A stretch of 7,335 nucleotides of DNA from an uncultured Acholeplasmataceae bacterium. Lineage in GTDB: Bacteria; Bacillota_I; Bacilli_A; Acholeplasmatales; Acholeplasmataceae. How positions within the stretch are numbered: the stretch's first letter is position 1; each line of letters starts with the position of its first letter. The notes beneath the pieces were generated by a model. It saw only the letters and a program-made list of their open reading frames with translations, was not told the DNA's origin and did not search any database. The position numbers and the translations under genes are program-made. Below are positions 6,426 to 7,335 of the stretch, piece by piece. Location: assembly GCA_937983315.1 (NCBI GenBank), contig CALKAH010000375.1, positions 1 through 7,335 on the forward strand, given 5' to 3'.

Positions 6426-7287
6426 TTAGCATGTGCGTTTGTATTGTTTTTTGATATAACCAATAAAATGAAGGGATCCTGTGATGATTAATACCGTATG
6501 TTCTGGCATATCTTTTTTGAGCTTTTCAATCGCATTCATCGGGTTTTGAATGAAAGGGTAGTCTTTCGCGATCTCGGATAAGTCTTGAAAACGTGGATCA
6601 GGGAAGGTCGTGATGACAATCTTCTCGCTAAAGGTTTTTACGATATCAAGCATACCTTTAATATCTTTATCCCCTAATGCTGAAAATAATACCCAAATCG
6701 GATGATCTTTAAAGGTGGTTTTTGCAACATCCTTGAGGGCATCCATCGCGTGTGTATTATGTGCACCATCAATGAAAACATGATAATCAATCTCTTCTAA
6801 GCGTCCACTCCAAAGCGTTTTCTTTAATCCCTGCTGAATCTGTGCAACTGAAATATCTGGAAATAATGACTTAATACCTTCAATCGCGAGCATCGAGTTA
6901 AGAATTTGATAGGAACCTTTTAGAGAAACACGGTATGTTTCATTTTTATAGATGTAGACTAATGGATCATCAGAGATGACGTGAGCTTGATCAGGTGTTA
7001 AGAAGGTGACATCAACACCTCGTGCATCACAATACCCTTTAAAATAGCCATGAAGATGTTGATCAACGGCTGTGATTAAATGATTACCTGGTTTTAAAAT
7101 ACCGAGTTTATTAAATGAGATCGATTCTAAGGTGTTACCAAGCTGTTTCATGTGGTCAAATCCAATGGAAGCGATGATGGATAAATCGTAATTCAATACA
7201 TTGGTCGCATCCAAAAGACCACCTAAACCAACTTCCATCACCATGACATCCACTGCTTCATTCTGATAATGGATCATACTCATCAAC
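6426..7287 (-). CDS. folC: Folylpolyglutamate/dihydrofolate synthase, N-terminus missing
   Basis: A Mur-ligase-type, ATP-dependent enzyme that adds glutamate to folates (or to dihydropteroate in bifunctional forms). About 287 codons remain. The N-terminal ~110-130 residues with the P-loop are lost because the genomic sequence stops at 7287, where adapter begins; the TTG at 7286 is therefore not a start. Landmarks, counted from the first complete codon: EVGLGG at 18-23, GFDHMKQLG with His45, and Lys60 in SFNKLGILKPG at the position of the usually carbamylated lysine. The C-terminal ligase domain begins at GRLEEIDYHVFIDGAHN (161-177) and ends with TGSLHFIGYIKK near 269-280. In the usual EVGLGGRLDATN motif the Arg is Leu here (residue 24). 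Stop codon TAA. No convincing terminator follows, but the trpB promoter starts a new transcript 25 bases on. Confidence 0.93.
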
Positions 7288-7335
7288 AGATCGGAAGAGC
7301 GTCGTGTAGGGAAAGAGTGTAGATCTCGGTGGGCG
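7288..7335. other. Illumina adapter contamination (not genomic)
   Basis: From AGATCGGAAGAGC at 7288 to the right edge the sequence matches the reverse complement of the Illumina universal (P5-side) adapter, 47 of 48 bases by eye. The one mismatch is G for T at 7333. The genomic sequence therefore ends at 7287. The adapter was left at the contig end by incomplete trimming. Confidence 0.97.

Noticed and set aside
652..6428. All six visible stop codons are TAA or TAG, so TGA might be reassigned
   Set aside because: Six genes are too few to judge. Trp codons checked in trpB and guaA are TGG, and the reading frames close normally under the standard code.
6418..6435. Perfect inverted repeat CACATG-6-CATGTG across the folC stop, considered as a terminator
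   Set aside because: The stem is only 6 base pairs and is followed by AAATGTT, not a T-run. It may help end transcription but does not meet the standard.

Overview
This window is a short piece of a low-GC, Gram-positive-type chromosome (Bacillota, possibly a lineage near Erysipelotrichia or Acholeplasma/Izemoplasma; the exact group is inference). The pointers are a tRNA-sensing T-box leader, strong AGGAGG-type ribosome binding sites, TATAAT promoters and intrinsic terminators with U-runs. Tryptophan is encoded by TGG and every gene reads with standard stops, so there is no Mycoplasma-type code. All seven genes lie on the minus strand, so in transcription order (right to left) the layout is: partial folC, T-box leader and trpB, ywaF-like membrane gene, guaB-guaA, radC, partial DUF697-like gene.

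Right end (6426-7335): the 3' two thirds of folC (folylpolyglutamate/dihydrofolate synthase). The last 48 bases (7288-7335) are not genomic. They match the Illumina P5-side adapter with one mismatch, so folC is cut off by a read-through artefact.

Middle (4126-6401): a promoter, a complete Trp-specific T-box leader (specifier UGG, acceptor-pairing bulge UGGC, mutually exclusive terminator) and a monocistronic trpB with its own terminator. No trpA or other trp gene adjoins it, which suggests indole salvage or a dispersed pathway. Next comes a seven-helix membrane protein of the YwaF/TIGR02206 family with its own terminator.

Left half (1-4090): a two-gene guaB-guaA operon for IMP to XMP to GMP, the two genes overlapping by 8 bases. 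The IMP dehydrogenase lacks the regulatory CBS (Bateman) insert. The operon ends in a hairpin whose 3' arm is also the radC Shine-Dalgarno sequence. radC is followed by an extended -10 promoter and the start of a two-helix DUF697-like membrane protein that runs off the left edge.

The genes are housekeeping and I see no mobile element, CRISPR array or defence cassette. The points most worth a second look are the lone T-box-controlled trpB, the CBS-less IMP dehydrogenase, the terminator that holds the radC ribosome binding site, and the adapter contamination.
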